Below are positions 1-7,272 of a stretch of DNA of 50,962 bases, piece by piece; position 1 is the first letter of the stretch, and every line of letters begins with the position of its first letter. Origin of the DNA: Dethiobacter alkaliphilus (GTDB taxonomy: Bacteria; Bacillota; Dethiobacteria; DTU022; UBA8154); contig JAENYV010000013.1 in assembly GCA_016841605.1 (NCBI GenBank), forward strand, positions 1 to 50,962, given 5' to 3'. The notes beneath the pieces were generated by a model. It had not been told where the DNA came from. It did no database searches and saw only the letters and a list, made by a program, of their open reading frames with translations. Made by a program: the position numbers and the translations under genes.

Positions 1-54
1 GCTTGTACGGTGGTGTGGGAGGGTCGGCGGTTAATCACCGCCCCCTATCCCGAT
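1..54 (+). ncRNA. 3' end of a probable group II intron (domains V-VI)
   Basis: The first bases read GCTTGTACGGT, like the 3' strand of a group II intron domain V. A GTGGGAGGG linker and a short hairpin follow, with GGCGGT pairing to ACCGCC around a TAATC loop. This resembles domain VI with its branch-point adenosine. The intron would end near ...CCCGAT at about position 54. The catalytic AGC triad and any reverse transcriptase would lie upstream, outside the window. This is a motif-based call on a truncated element. Confidence 0.55.
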
Positions 55-130
55 TAAGGGGATAGAATGTGTTAAAATATTTTAGAGCGAATACTTATAA
101 GAATGTTAATAAAGGCAAGAGGTGATTTAA

Positions 131-364
131 ATGATAAAAAAATCTAACTTTAAAAACAAAATTGTTAAAGAACTAGATAGTTTAAACTGGGAACAACAGG
201 AAAAAATACTGGATTATTTAGTATCGCTAAAAATATCCGAGATAAAAGGTACAAAAGGAAAAGATTTGCTTGTTTTTTCCGGATCTATTGGTAAAGAGGA
301 CCTGATCATTATGGAAAATGCTATCGTCGAAGGTTGTGAAAAGGCTGAGCCAAATGGTTGGTAA
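131..364 (+). CDS. Small antitoxin-like protein (77 aa) upstream of a broken vapC
   Basis: A 77-residue, Lys/Glu-rich, probably helical protein. The ATG at 131 is preceded by an AGAGGTGA ribosome-binding site. The phrase LNWEQQEKILDYLVSLK resembles small antitoxins of the DUF2281/VapB-like kind, which neutralise PIN-domain RNases. Its stop overlaps the ATG at 354 of a reading frame that begins with a PIN-domain motif, a typical antitoxin-toxin coupling. I do not recognise the exact family. The assignment rests on size, composition and the overlapping PIN start. With the toxin broken, this gene is probably an orphan antitoxin. Confidence 0.55.
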   Translation: MIKKSNFKNKIVKELDSLNWEQQEKILDYLVSLKISEIKGTKGKDLLVFSGSIGKEDLIIMENAIVEGCEKAEPNGW

Positions 365-651
365 GTTTTTATTGGATACAAATATAATTATCCGCTTGTT
401 TGCGAAAGACCTTTTATACATCCATACAACCAAACCATTTTAGGTTGAAAAAGTTGGCCTACTTTTTCAACTTTTTCAACCGCTTTTATGGTGATTGTAC
501 TACCTTCAACTCTTTTATGCTATTTGCCGGTATCTTTTACGCTTACTTTTTTCCTATGTTATTGGTAATAAGATTAAACAATGACGAACGTGCCAGGAGA
601 CTATTTACAGCCAATGAAGTTCTTGCTCCCGGTCTGGGAGACATTTATTAA
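354..651 (+). pseudogene. vapC: vapC-like PIN toxin interrupted by a palindromic insertion
   Basis: The frame from the ATG at 354 reads MVGKFLLDTNIIIRLFAKD, the N-terminus of a PIN-domain RNase with the first catalytic Asp in LDTN. It then runs into unrelated residues and stops at 441-443. Further on, in another frame ending at 651, the phrase NDERARRLFTANEV resembles the next part of a PIN domain (compare the common ADEVFVP...GELY segment). Between the two parts lies about 150 bp with a perfect inverted repeat. The distal part stops before the remaining catalytic acids. The N-terminal match is clear; the distal match is suggestive. Confidence 0.5.
443..481. repeat. 14-bp perfect inverted repeat inside broken vapC
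   Basis: GGTTGAAAAAGTTG (443-456) is repeated in reverse complement as CAACTTTTTCAACC (468-481), with an 11-base loop. It sits where the PIN reading frame breaks, so it may be an end or stem of a small inserted element. No transposase is present. Confidence 0.6.
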
Positions 652-776
652 TATTTTTTTCGTTGTTACTGGCCTTACAAAAACTGAGTAATTCGTATGC
701 GCCAAACTCGTCGGCTCTTATCAAAGCACCGGAGCTATATATAATTTCAATTGCAGTGGCAGTCACTGGTTTCATG

Positions 777-1853
777 TCATACACTACCTTTAGGTTCGTT
801 ATCATCTTCGGATTTCGTAATCTCCTGTTCAAGAAGCTTTAGTTGCTTGTCAAAATCCGACTCAAACAGCTTGTCCTGCATAATTCTATACTTCTCAAAT
901 TCGCTTTCAGCGTGTTCCTTCGCAATTTGAGAAGACATCTTCCCAGCATCCTTCAGAATTTCACGGTCATCAGCTTGCAGGAATATATCAAGCCGTTTAG
1001 CCCAATCCTCCATGGTCATTGGAATACGGCGCTTGGCGCGACTTTCCGCTAAGTCCAGGTAGGCATTAACGATACGAGCAAGCTCATCCAATTCTGATTC
1101 TGTCAGATAATTTTTGGCGATGGTTACATCGCTTTTTAAAATCTTGCCATCTGGACTGTTCGCCCAAGTGGTTAAGCCCATGTATTTCTTTTTGGCGTCT
1201 GCTCGACTATAAATCAACTCGGCAGAGGTCTTCCCATGGACAGCAAAATGCATTTTATTCTGAACCTTTGCAAAAAAAACTTTTGTTATGGGTGAATTTT
1301 TGTCATAGTCCATTGCAGTTGAATAGATGTCGGTTATTTTCTGATAAAAGCGTCTCTCTGAGAGCCGAATCTCTCTAATTTCTTCAAGCAGATGCTCAAA
1401 ATAATCTTCATCAAGGAAAGCACCATTTTCCATTCTCTTTCTATCGAGCAAATAACCGCGTAGAGCATAATCACGCAAAACTCTGGTTGCCCATTGACGA
1501 AATGCTGTAGCGCGTTTTGAATTTACACGATATCCCACAGCAATAATGGCATCAAGGTTATAATGCTTGACGTTACGTTTAACCTCACGGGTGCCTTCGA
1601 TTTGAACTACCGAGAAATCCTCGGTAGTTGACTTTTCATTTAATTCGTCCTCTGTATAAATGTTTTTCAAGTGTAACGAAATATTGTCGGCGGATGTGTC
1701 AAATAATGATGCAATATTTTTTTGACTCAACCATATAGTTCCGTCCTGAACGCGCACCTCAACACCGTCGCCGCCGGTCTGATATGAAAATATCAAAAAT
1801 TCAACTGTACTGTTACGAATTTGCAAACTTTTTTTGGGTTTCTTTTTATTCAT
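777..1853 (-). CDS. rhuM: RhuM family protein
   Basis: A 358-residue protein of the RhuM family, first named from a Salmonella pathogenicity island. Its molecular role is not established, and family members often occur in mobile or defence-associated DNA. Family-typical stretches are VRVQDGTIWLSQKNIASLF near residue 35, NLDAIIAVGYRVNSKRAT, FRQWATRVLRDYALRGYLLD and MTMEDWAKRLDIFL. The ATG at 1853 is chosen because AAAGGCGGTG lies just upstream, so 11 further in-frame residues are probably untranslated. The length is normal for the family. It stands alone on the minus strand between the vapC relic and the surface-protein genes. Confidence 0.85.
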   Translation of the reverse strand: MNKKKPKKSLQIRNSTVEFLIFSYQTGGDGVEVRVQDGTIWLSQKNIASLFDTSADNISLHLKNIYTEDELNEKSTTEDFSVVQIEGTREVKRNVKHYNLDAIIAVGYRVNSKRATAFRQWATRVLRDYALRGYLLDRKRMENGAFLDEDYFEHLLEEIREIRLSERRFYQKITDIYSTAMDYDKNSPITKVFFAKVQNKMHFAVHGKTSAELIYSRADAKKKYMGLTTWANSPDGKILKSDVTIAKNYLTESELDELARIVNAYLDLAESRAKRRIPMTMEDWAKRLDIFLQADDREILKDAGKMSSQIAKEHAESEFEKYRIMQDKLFESDFDKQLKLLEQEITKSEDDNEPKGSV

Positions 1854-2146
1854 GATTATCACCGCCTTTTGTTTTATCAAACGCACAATCTTGCGGGGAT
1901 TTTGAGCCCAAATTTCCCGGCGGCGTCATTTGAGTCCGTGATGTTCTGCTGGATAGCGATACTTTAACGTTCAGAACTTTATTTCCAATTTTTATTTTAC
2001 CACAATGGCATTAAATGATAAAGAGCAAGGAAAATTGGTATAATTAAAACATAATATCCCATGATGCGAACAATGTTACCTAAAAATGTTACTATTTTGA
2101 CAAAAGCCCGCAAATTAAAAATTCTATCGCAGGATTTTACTTTTTA

Positions 2147-2167
2147 AGGGTGCCGTAGAGGCACCCT
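2147..2167. terminator. Hairpin, possible terminator
   Basis: AGGGTGCC (2147-2154) pairs with GGCACCCT (2160-2167) around a GTAGA loop. A run of seven T residues follows about 12 bases downstream. No plus-strand gene lies directly upstream, so it may end a transcript from the accessory region or be a remnant. Confidence 0.4.
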
Positions 2168-2304
2168 AATTTATTGCCTTTTTTTAACCTTCTACTTTTT
2201 CCCAAAAGAAAAGCAGGAATTTGAAAATAATGGTCGAACTGAAAAAAAAGAATAGAATGTTATATTTTACGAATTTTTATAGGTAAAGGAAAAACAGACT
2301 GATT

Positions 2305-2331
2305 TTGATAATTTGTATTAATCACTATAAA
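2305..2331 (+). promoter_or_regulatory. Possible sigma-A-type promoter for the surface-protein gene
   Basis: TTGATA (2305-2310) and TATAAA (2326-2331) are separated by 15 bases, shorter than the usual 17. If used, transcription would begin near 2338-2340, so the hairpin at 2340-2369 would form at the very 5' end of the mRNA. Inferred by eye. Confidence 0.3.
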
Positions 2332-2339
2332 TGCTAACA

Positions 2340-2369
2340 CTGCAGCAAAAGAGTGCATATTTGCTGCAG
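2340..2369. promoter_or_regulatory. 10-bp perfect inverted repeat just upstream of the ribosome-binding site
   Basis: CTGCAGCAAA (2340-2349) and TTTGCTGCAG (2360-2369) form a perfect inverted repeat with a 10-base spacer. The AAGGAGGG ribosome-binding site follows at about 2383. It could be an mRNA-stabilising 5' hairpin or an operator for a dimeric regulator. The symmetry is seen directly; the role is not known. Confidence 0.55.
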
Positions 2370-2396
2370 CGCTAATTATTCTTAAGGAGGGAGAAG

Positions 2397-5300
2397 ATGA
2401 GGTTATCAGCCAAGAATAAGGTCTTTCTTCGGGTATTGTTGATGATTTATTTACTATTTTCCGCTTATCCGATGCAGTCGGCAGTTGCTCAAGGAGTTAT
2501 GATTGACGGCGGCAGAGATCACAGTATTATGCTCCAGGACGATAGTACCGCCTGGATCTGGGGCGGCAATAATTATGGACAATTGGGCAACGGCACCCTG
2601 AAAGGATCCTGTGTGCCTTCGTCATTGGAGGATATGAATGTTGTTAATTCCGTAGCTGCCGGTGGGATGCATACGCTGGTTTTAAAGGATGACGGCACCG
2701 TTTGGGCCTGGGGACGCAACGATGATGGCCAACTGGGCAACGGCACGTTCATAACCAGTCTTGAACCGGTCAAAGTTTTGCGAGGTGAAAGCTCCAGCAG
2801 CGACTCTTACCTGAAGAATGTCGAAGCAGTAGCAGCTGGTCTGTATCACAGTGTGGCATTGACCGGGAACAAAACGGTCTATAGCTGGGGAGATAATACC
2901 TGCGGACAGTTGGGTAACGGAAGCAACGATAACTGCAATATTCCCGTCTTTTCTTTAAGCGGTGTAAAACAAGTTGCTGCCGGCTCGTACCATACCATTG
3001 CCCTTCTGGAAAACGGGAATGTCCGGACCTGGGGATCGAACGAACATGGTCAGCTGGGAGCAACTGATGTAAACGCAAGCAGTAATCCACTGTCGGTTCA
3101 AGGTCTTGAAAATGTTATTATGGTTGCTGCCGGTGAGCGGCACAGCGTGGCACTTACAGCTAATAAGACTGTCTATACCTGGGGTGACAATGCATACGGT
3201 CAGCTGGGGACCGGTGATTTGCCCCAAAGCAATCAACCGGTTCAGGCCGAAGGATTGGAAAATATTGTCTGTATTGCTGCGGGTAGTTGGCATACTGTGG
3301 CTCTCGGTGAGGATGGAAAAGTCTATACATGGGGCTATAACCTGCAGGGACAATTGGGAGACGGAAGCAACGATGACCGTTTTTTGCCTGTCCATGTGCA
3401 AACAGCCGGTTCAGCTGACTTACAGGAAGTGCAGACTGTCGGAGCAGGGGGCTTTCACAGTTTTGCCGTAAAAAACGACGGTACGGTTTGGGCCTGGGGT
3501 ACGAATCTGAGCGGCCAGCTCGGGGATGGGAGCAAAGTTAACCGTAACTATGCTGTGCAGAGTCTTTACGAACCGGCCATCGATCCTACCCCCCCCCAGT
3601 TTAGCTCTAATTATCCCAAAATACCTGTGGATGAAATAACCGGCACTTCTTTTAAATTGCTTGTGAAAATAGATAAACCGGGGCGAGCCTATTATGTGGT
3701 GTTGCCCGGCGGGGCACCGGCCCCCACCTCTTTGCAGGTCCTGGCGGGAGAAGACGGCAGCGGCCTGAATGTGGCCGACAACCTGAAGGGGAATATTGTT
3801 CTGAGTGCCCAGGTGGAGGGTTCTGCACAGATCTCCGGCTTAAGTGCCGAAAATCATTATGATATCTATATTGTTGCCGAGGATTATGGGAACAATTATC
3901 AGCCAGAACCATGCAAACTTTCTGCTTATACGGCAGTTGCGGTAGAGGATCTCTCCGTTTTATATACCATCCCTGAAAACCAGGCAACAGCCGTTTCTTT
4001 GGAGACGAATATTAAAGTGACTTTTAACCGCAATATTGCTCCGGGAAGCGCTTATGACGGGATTACTCTGGAAAAGTCCGGCGAGCAAGTGGAGATAATA
4101 AAATCCATCGACGACAATGTGCTTACACTCACCCCACCGCGGCTGGCCCATAACACGGTCTATACCGTCACATTGCCCGCTAATTCCCTGCAGGATATGC
4201 AGGGAGAAGAACTTGGCGAACAATCTGTTTTCAGTTTTACGACCAAAGCGTACCTGCAGATAGAGCAAATATACCCTGCGGAAGGAGAGGAAAACGTCCC
4301 TATTGATACTGTCATTGAAGTAGACTTTGATGAAACCATCACTCCCGGTCCGGAATTTGCAGAAATATTTCTTGTGGACGCTTACGATAACCGGATTCCT
4401 TTGGACGTAACTCTGGATGAGCGGAAATTGCTTCTTACCCCGACCCAGCAGTTGGCCGATCATACTGTTTATACCGTTACAGTTCCGGCTGCCGCAGTGC
4501 AGGGGGGGCCGGGCCTTAACTATATCTCCGGTATTTTGCAGTTCAGCTTTACTACCCGCTCTGTGACGGATATGACTCCTCCCTGTATTATTACGACCGA
4601 TCCTGATGCCGCGATTGGCTGGTACTTACCCATTGAGGGATCCTTTATTGTAACATTCAGCGAAAAAGTGCAGCCGGGACCATATTTCGGCAATATCAGG
4701 ATGCTGGACCCGGGAGGCGGAGTTATATCCATAACGCGGAACATCTCAGGTGATACTCTTACAGTGCAACCCTCCTGTACATTGGGGTACGGCAAGACCT
4801 ATACAGTCTATATCCCTACCGGTGCAATAAGGGATCTCACGGGCAACCTGCTGCAGGAGACAAGCTCCTTCGACCTTGCAACCCGCGTCCTCGGCGTGGA
4901 AAGCCACGATCCCTGCGATGGAGCTATTGGCGTTTTAAGCAGTCAGGTTATCTCCATTACATTTAATCGGGCCGTACAGGAAGGGCCGGCCTTCGATAGT
5001 ATTTCCCTGTGGAATGAGACCTTCGATCAAGAAACCCCCCTTTCTGAAGTAAAATTTGAGGGGAAAAAGTTGTTGTTAATTCCGGAGGATCCCTTGTCGA
5101 CAGCTAACACGGAATACAAAGTTTATTTTCCATACAACGCAGTGAAAATCATCGATGAAGCCTGGATCGAGGTCTGGGATCCCATTGAACAGAAGTGGTT
5201 TATTGACCTTGTTAATGATGATATTTACCTGGAAAATGATCTGAGCTTTATTTTTACAACCATAGATACACAGAATATCACCCTGGAAATTGGAGATGTT

Positions 5301-5930
5301 TATGCCGTAACAGGCCAGGAGATCTCCGTTCCCCTTACCATCAGCAACAACAGCCCCTTTGCTGCTTTTCAGTTTGATATTGTCTATGATCCCGAAATTC
5401 TTACCCTGTCCGATCCCGCTGTTTCCAAAGGTGAACTGATTGCCTACAATACGGATTGGGCCGTCAGTTCCAGTGTTTACGCGGCGAGCACAAATGAAAA
5501 TCAGCTGCGGGTGTTGGGGTACAACATTCAGGCTCAGGAATTGACCCAAAATCATGGAGAACTATTGAAGCTGAATTTCAGCATTAACAATGATATTACA
5601 GCAGCAGAGACCCAAATCACTTTTCTCTATGAACCGGGAAATGAGGCCGAAGATCTTCTCCTTCTCAATAAAGATGGGGCACCCATCCTGGGGGCAGGAC
5701 AAGATATTATTCCCATACAAGGAACAGTAAACATCCTATCCTGTAGAAAAGGGGATGTCAATGCTGATGGGAACATTAACATTTTGGATGTTATCCGTAC
5801 TGTTAATATTACCCTGGGCAACATTATCCCGTCTTCCGAAGAGTTGTGGGCCTCCGATACTAATAATGACGGACGCATCAATGTGGTTGATGTGATTACA
5901 ATTTTGAATAATGCCCTGGGTAAAGTCTAA
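2397..5930 (+). CDS. Secreted RCC1-repeat / Ig-like / cohesin / dockerin surface protein
   Basis: A 1177-residue exported protein with a signal peptide at about 1-32. Residues 34-395 are RCC1-type propeller repeats (recurring HSVALT...VYTWGDN.YGQLG). A Fn3-like stretch spans about 400-515. Four SbsA-type Ig-like domains (Big_5) follow at 521-617, 619-723, 728-830 and 832-957, each with a V.I.VTF phrase. A cohesin-like domain lies at 961-1114. A dockerin ends the protein at 1116-1177, with two calcium loops (GDVNADGNINILDV and SDTNNDGRINVVDV). No catalytic domain is visible, so it is probably an adhesive or scaffolding protein. Carrying both a cohesin and a dockerin suggests self-assembly or binding to the double-cohesin protein encoded next. 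The ATG at 2397 follows AAGGAGGG. Confidence 0.88.
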   Translation: MRLSAKNKVFLRVLLMIYLLFSAYPMQSAVAQGVMIDGGRDHSIMLQDDSTAWIWGGNNYGQLGNGTLKGSCVPSSLEDMNVVNSVAAGGMHTLVLKDDGTVWAWGRNDDGQLGNGTFITSLEPVKVLRGESSSSDSYLKNVEAVAAGLYHSVALTGNKTVYSWGDNTCGQLGNGSNDNCNIPVFSLSGVKQVAAGSYHTIALLENGNVRTWGSNEHGQLGATDVNASSNPLSVQGLENVIMVAAGERHSVALTANKTVYTWGDNAYGQLGTGDLPQSNQPVQAEGLENIVCIAAGSWHTVALGEDGKVYTWGYNLQGQLGDGSNDDRFLPVHVQTAGSADLQEVQTVGAGGFHSFAVKNDGTVWAWGTNLSGQLGDGSKVNRNYAVQSLYEPAIDPTPPQFSSNYPKIPVDEITGTSFKLLVKIDKPGRAYYVVLPGGAPAPTSLQVLAGEDGSGLNVADNLKGNIVLSAQVEGSAQISGLSAENHYDIYIVAEDYGNNYQPEPCKLSAYTAVAVEDLSVLYTIPENQATAVSLETNIKVTFNRNIAPGSAYDGITLEKSGEQVEIIKSIDDNVLTLTPPRLAHNTVYTVTLPANSLQDMQGEELGEQSVFSFTTKAYLQIEQIYPAEGEENVPIDTVIEVDFDETITPGPEFAEIFLVDAYDNRIPLDVTLDERKLLLTPTQQLADHTVYTVTVPAAAVQGGPGLNYISGILQFSFTTRSVTDMTPPCIITTDPDAAIGWYLPIEGSFIVTFSEKVQPGPYFGNIRMLDPGGGVISITRNISGDTLTVQPSCTLGYGKTYTVYIPTGAIRDLTGNLLQETSSFDLATRVLGVESHDPCDGAIGVLSSQVISITFNRAVQEGPAFDSISLWNETFDQETPLSEVKFEGKKLLLIPEDPLSTANTEYKVYFPYNAVKIIDEAWIEVWDPIEQKWFIDLVNDDIYLENDLSFIFTTIDTQNITLEIGDVYAVTGQEISVPLTISNNSPFAAFQFDIVYDPEILTLSDPAVSKGELIAYNTDWAVSSSVYAASTNENQLRVLGYNIQAQELTQNHGELLKLNFSINNDITAAETQITFLYEPGNEAEDLLLLNKDGAPILGAGQDIIPIQGTVNILSCRKGDVNADGNINILDVIRTVNITLGNIIPSSEELWASDTNNDGRINVVDVITILNNALGKV

Positions 5931-5952
5931 CTCGCGCGGGAGGTGATTAAAA

Positions 5953-7218
5953 ATGAAAAGAGCTTTAAGAACAGTATTTGTGCTTCTCGGTGTCGTAGTA
6001 CTTATTTTCCCGGGTTACGGAGGCACTGCCTCAGCCGGGCAGACTAACTGCCTTTGTGTGAGTCCTGCAGCAGGTTCTTCCGCGACGGAGGTCGACGTTT
6101 TGTTGAATCTTACCAGTGAAGGACAGGTCAGAGGTATACAGTTTGATCTCACATATGACAGCACCTGCCTCACTTTTAAAGAATTGACTACCGGAAATCT
6201 TACTGACGACTTTTCCATATTCGGAAATGATCTGAACGGGACTTACCGCGTCATTATTTACAGTTTGCAGAATAAGTCCATCGCTGAGGGGACTGGAAGT
6301 GTGGCTATCCTTTCATTTACAGCCGGTGAAGATACCCAGCCCGGCACCTCCCTCCCCTTTACACTCAAAGAAGTAATTATTTCCGACATTACCGGCGATC
6401 CTCTTACGGAGAGTTTTGAACTTACGGACGGAACACTGATTTTTTCCGGTGAAGAGGAAAATGACGATCAAAACGGTGACGAAGGGGGAGACGGTACCCC
6501 ACCGGAAAACCCCACGCCGGGAGAAATTATTACCGCTGATATACATTTCTCCAGCGAAGGACAGGCCAGCGGCGTTCAATTTGATCTGGATTACGACAAA
6601 AATCTCTTGCAATACCTGGGGGCCGCGACAGGCTCTTTAACAGAAACTTTTAACCTGGGAGTTAATGAGACCGAAAGCGGCCTGAAAGCAATTATTTACA
6701 GCGTAGATGCATTAAACATCCCCGCTGGGGAAGGCAGCATTGTGAGCTTAACCTTTGAAGCCGATGCTCCGCAAGCCCGGGACTGTTTGTCGGTTCCATT
6801 TAATGTGATCGTTGGGGACGCTGAGGGCAATGATATTTCGGAAGAATTCATCGTCCTTAATGACGGGATAACGTATCTGGATAGTTCCGTGGATGAATGT
6901 TTTATTGCTACCGCGGCCTTCGGTTCAAAACTCCATCCTGCTGTGGCACTTCTCAGGCACTTTCGGGATATCAGGCTCTTGACTAACAAACCGGGCCGGA
7001 CCTTCGTCCATTATTACTATACTGTTTCACCGCTTCTTGCTGCCCGTATTGCCGACAGCCCATTCTTAAAAGGACTGGTATGTATTGCTCTGCTGCCGGT
7101 TATCGCTGTTGCGTTCCTTTTCCTGCAGGCGTGGTGGTGGCAGTCTGCTTTACTTCTAACGTTAATCTATATGCTGGTATCATGGCAACGTAAACGTCGC
7201 CGGAAATCCTGTTGCTGA
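5953..7218 (+). CDS. Double-cohesin surface protein with CFI-box and C-terminal membrane anchor
   Basis: A 421-residue protein with a signal peptide ending near residue 28 (GTASAG). Two cohesin-like domains lie at about 30-165 and 190-310. Both contain the G.QFDL.YD phrase typical of cohesins, and they are joined by an acidic Asp/Glu/Gly/Pro linker. At residue 316 the motif CFIATAAFGS marks a CFI-box C-terminal region, followed by two hydrophobic segments at about 372-410 and a basic tail (RKRRRKSCC). Cohesins bind dockerins, so this membrane-anchored protein could receive the dockerin of the upstream gene, whose stop is 22 bp away. A GGGAGGTGA ribosome-binding site precedes the ATG. Confidence 0.82.
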   Translation: MKRALRTVFVLLGVVVLIFPGYGGTASAGQTNCLCVSPAAGSSATEVDVLLNLTSEGQVRGIQFDLTYDSTCLTFKELTTGNLTDDFSIFGNDLNGTYRVIIYSLQNKSIAEGTGSVAILSFTAGEDTQPGTSLPFTLKEVIISDITGDPLTESFELTDGTLIFSGEEENDDQNGDEGGDGTPPENPTPGEIITADIHFSSEGQASGVQFDLDYDKNLLQYLGAATGSLTETFNLGVNETESGLKAIIYSVDALNIPAGEGSIVSLTFEADAPQARDCLSVPFNVIVGDAEGNDISEEFIVLNDGITYLDSSVDECFIATAAFGSKLHPAVALLRHFRDIRLLTNKPGRTFVHYYYTVSPLLAARIADSPFLKGLVCIALLPVIAVAFLFLQAWWWQSALLLTLIYMLVSWQRKRRRKSCC

Positions 7219-7272
7219 GCTGTTTTTTTTGTTTTTGTAGCCTTGCGCCAAAAAAGAAAAAGAGGGAAAAAG

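Larger units (their letters stand above)
1854..2396. other. 543-bp intergenic region between rhuM and the RCC1-type gene
   Basis: This divergent spacer has no convincing gene. It contains a hairpin at 2147-2167, a possible promoter at 2305-2331 and an inverted repeat at 2340-2369, each listed separately. The rest is A+T-rich with no motif I recognise. Confidence 0.6.

Noticed and set aside
443-481. Simple transcription terminator for the antitoxin gene
   Set aside because: The inverted repeat has no closing T-run on the plus strand, and its position at the break in the PIN frame fits an insertion better, though a terminator role is not fully excluded.
605-775. 56-codon minus-strand ORF just after rhuM
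   Set aside because: It begins right after the rhuM stop but matches no family I recognise, has no clear ribosome-binding site and overlaps the vapC relic on the other strand.
2955-3401. Long antisense ORF (148 codons) within the RCC1 gene
   Set aside because: It is a shadow of the repetitive plus-strand coding sequence. The protein is not family-like and no start signals are present.
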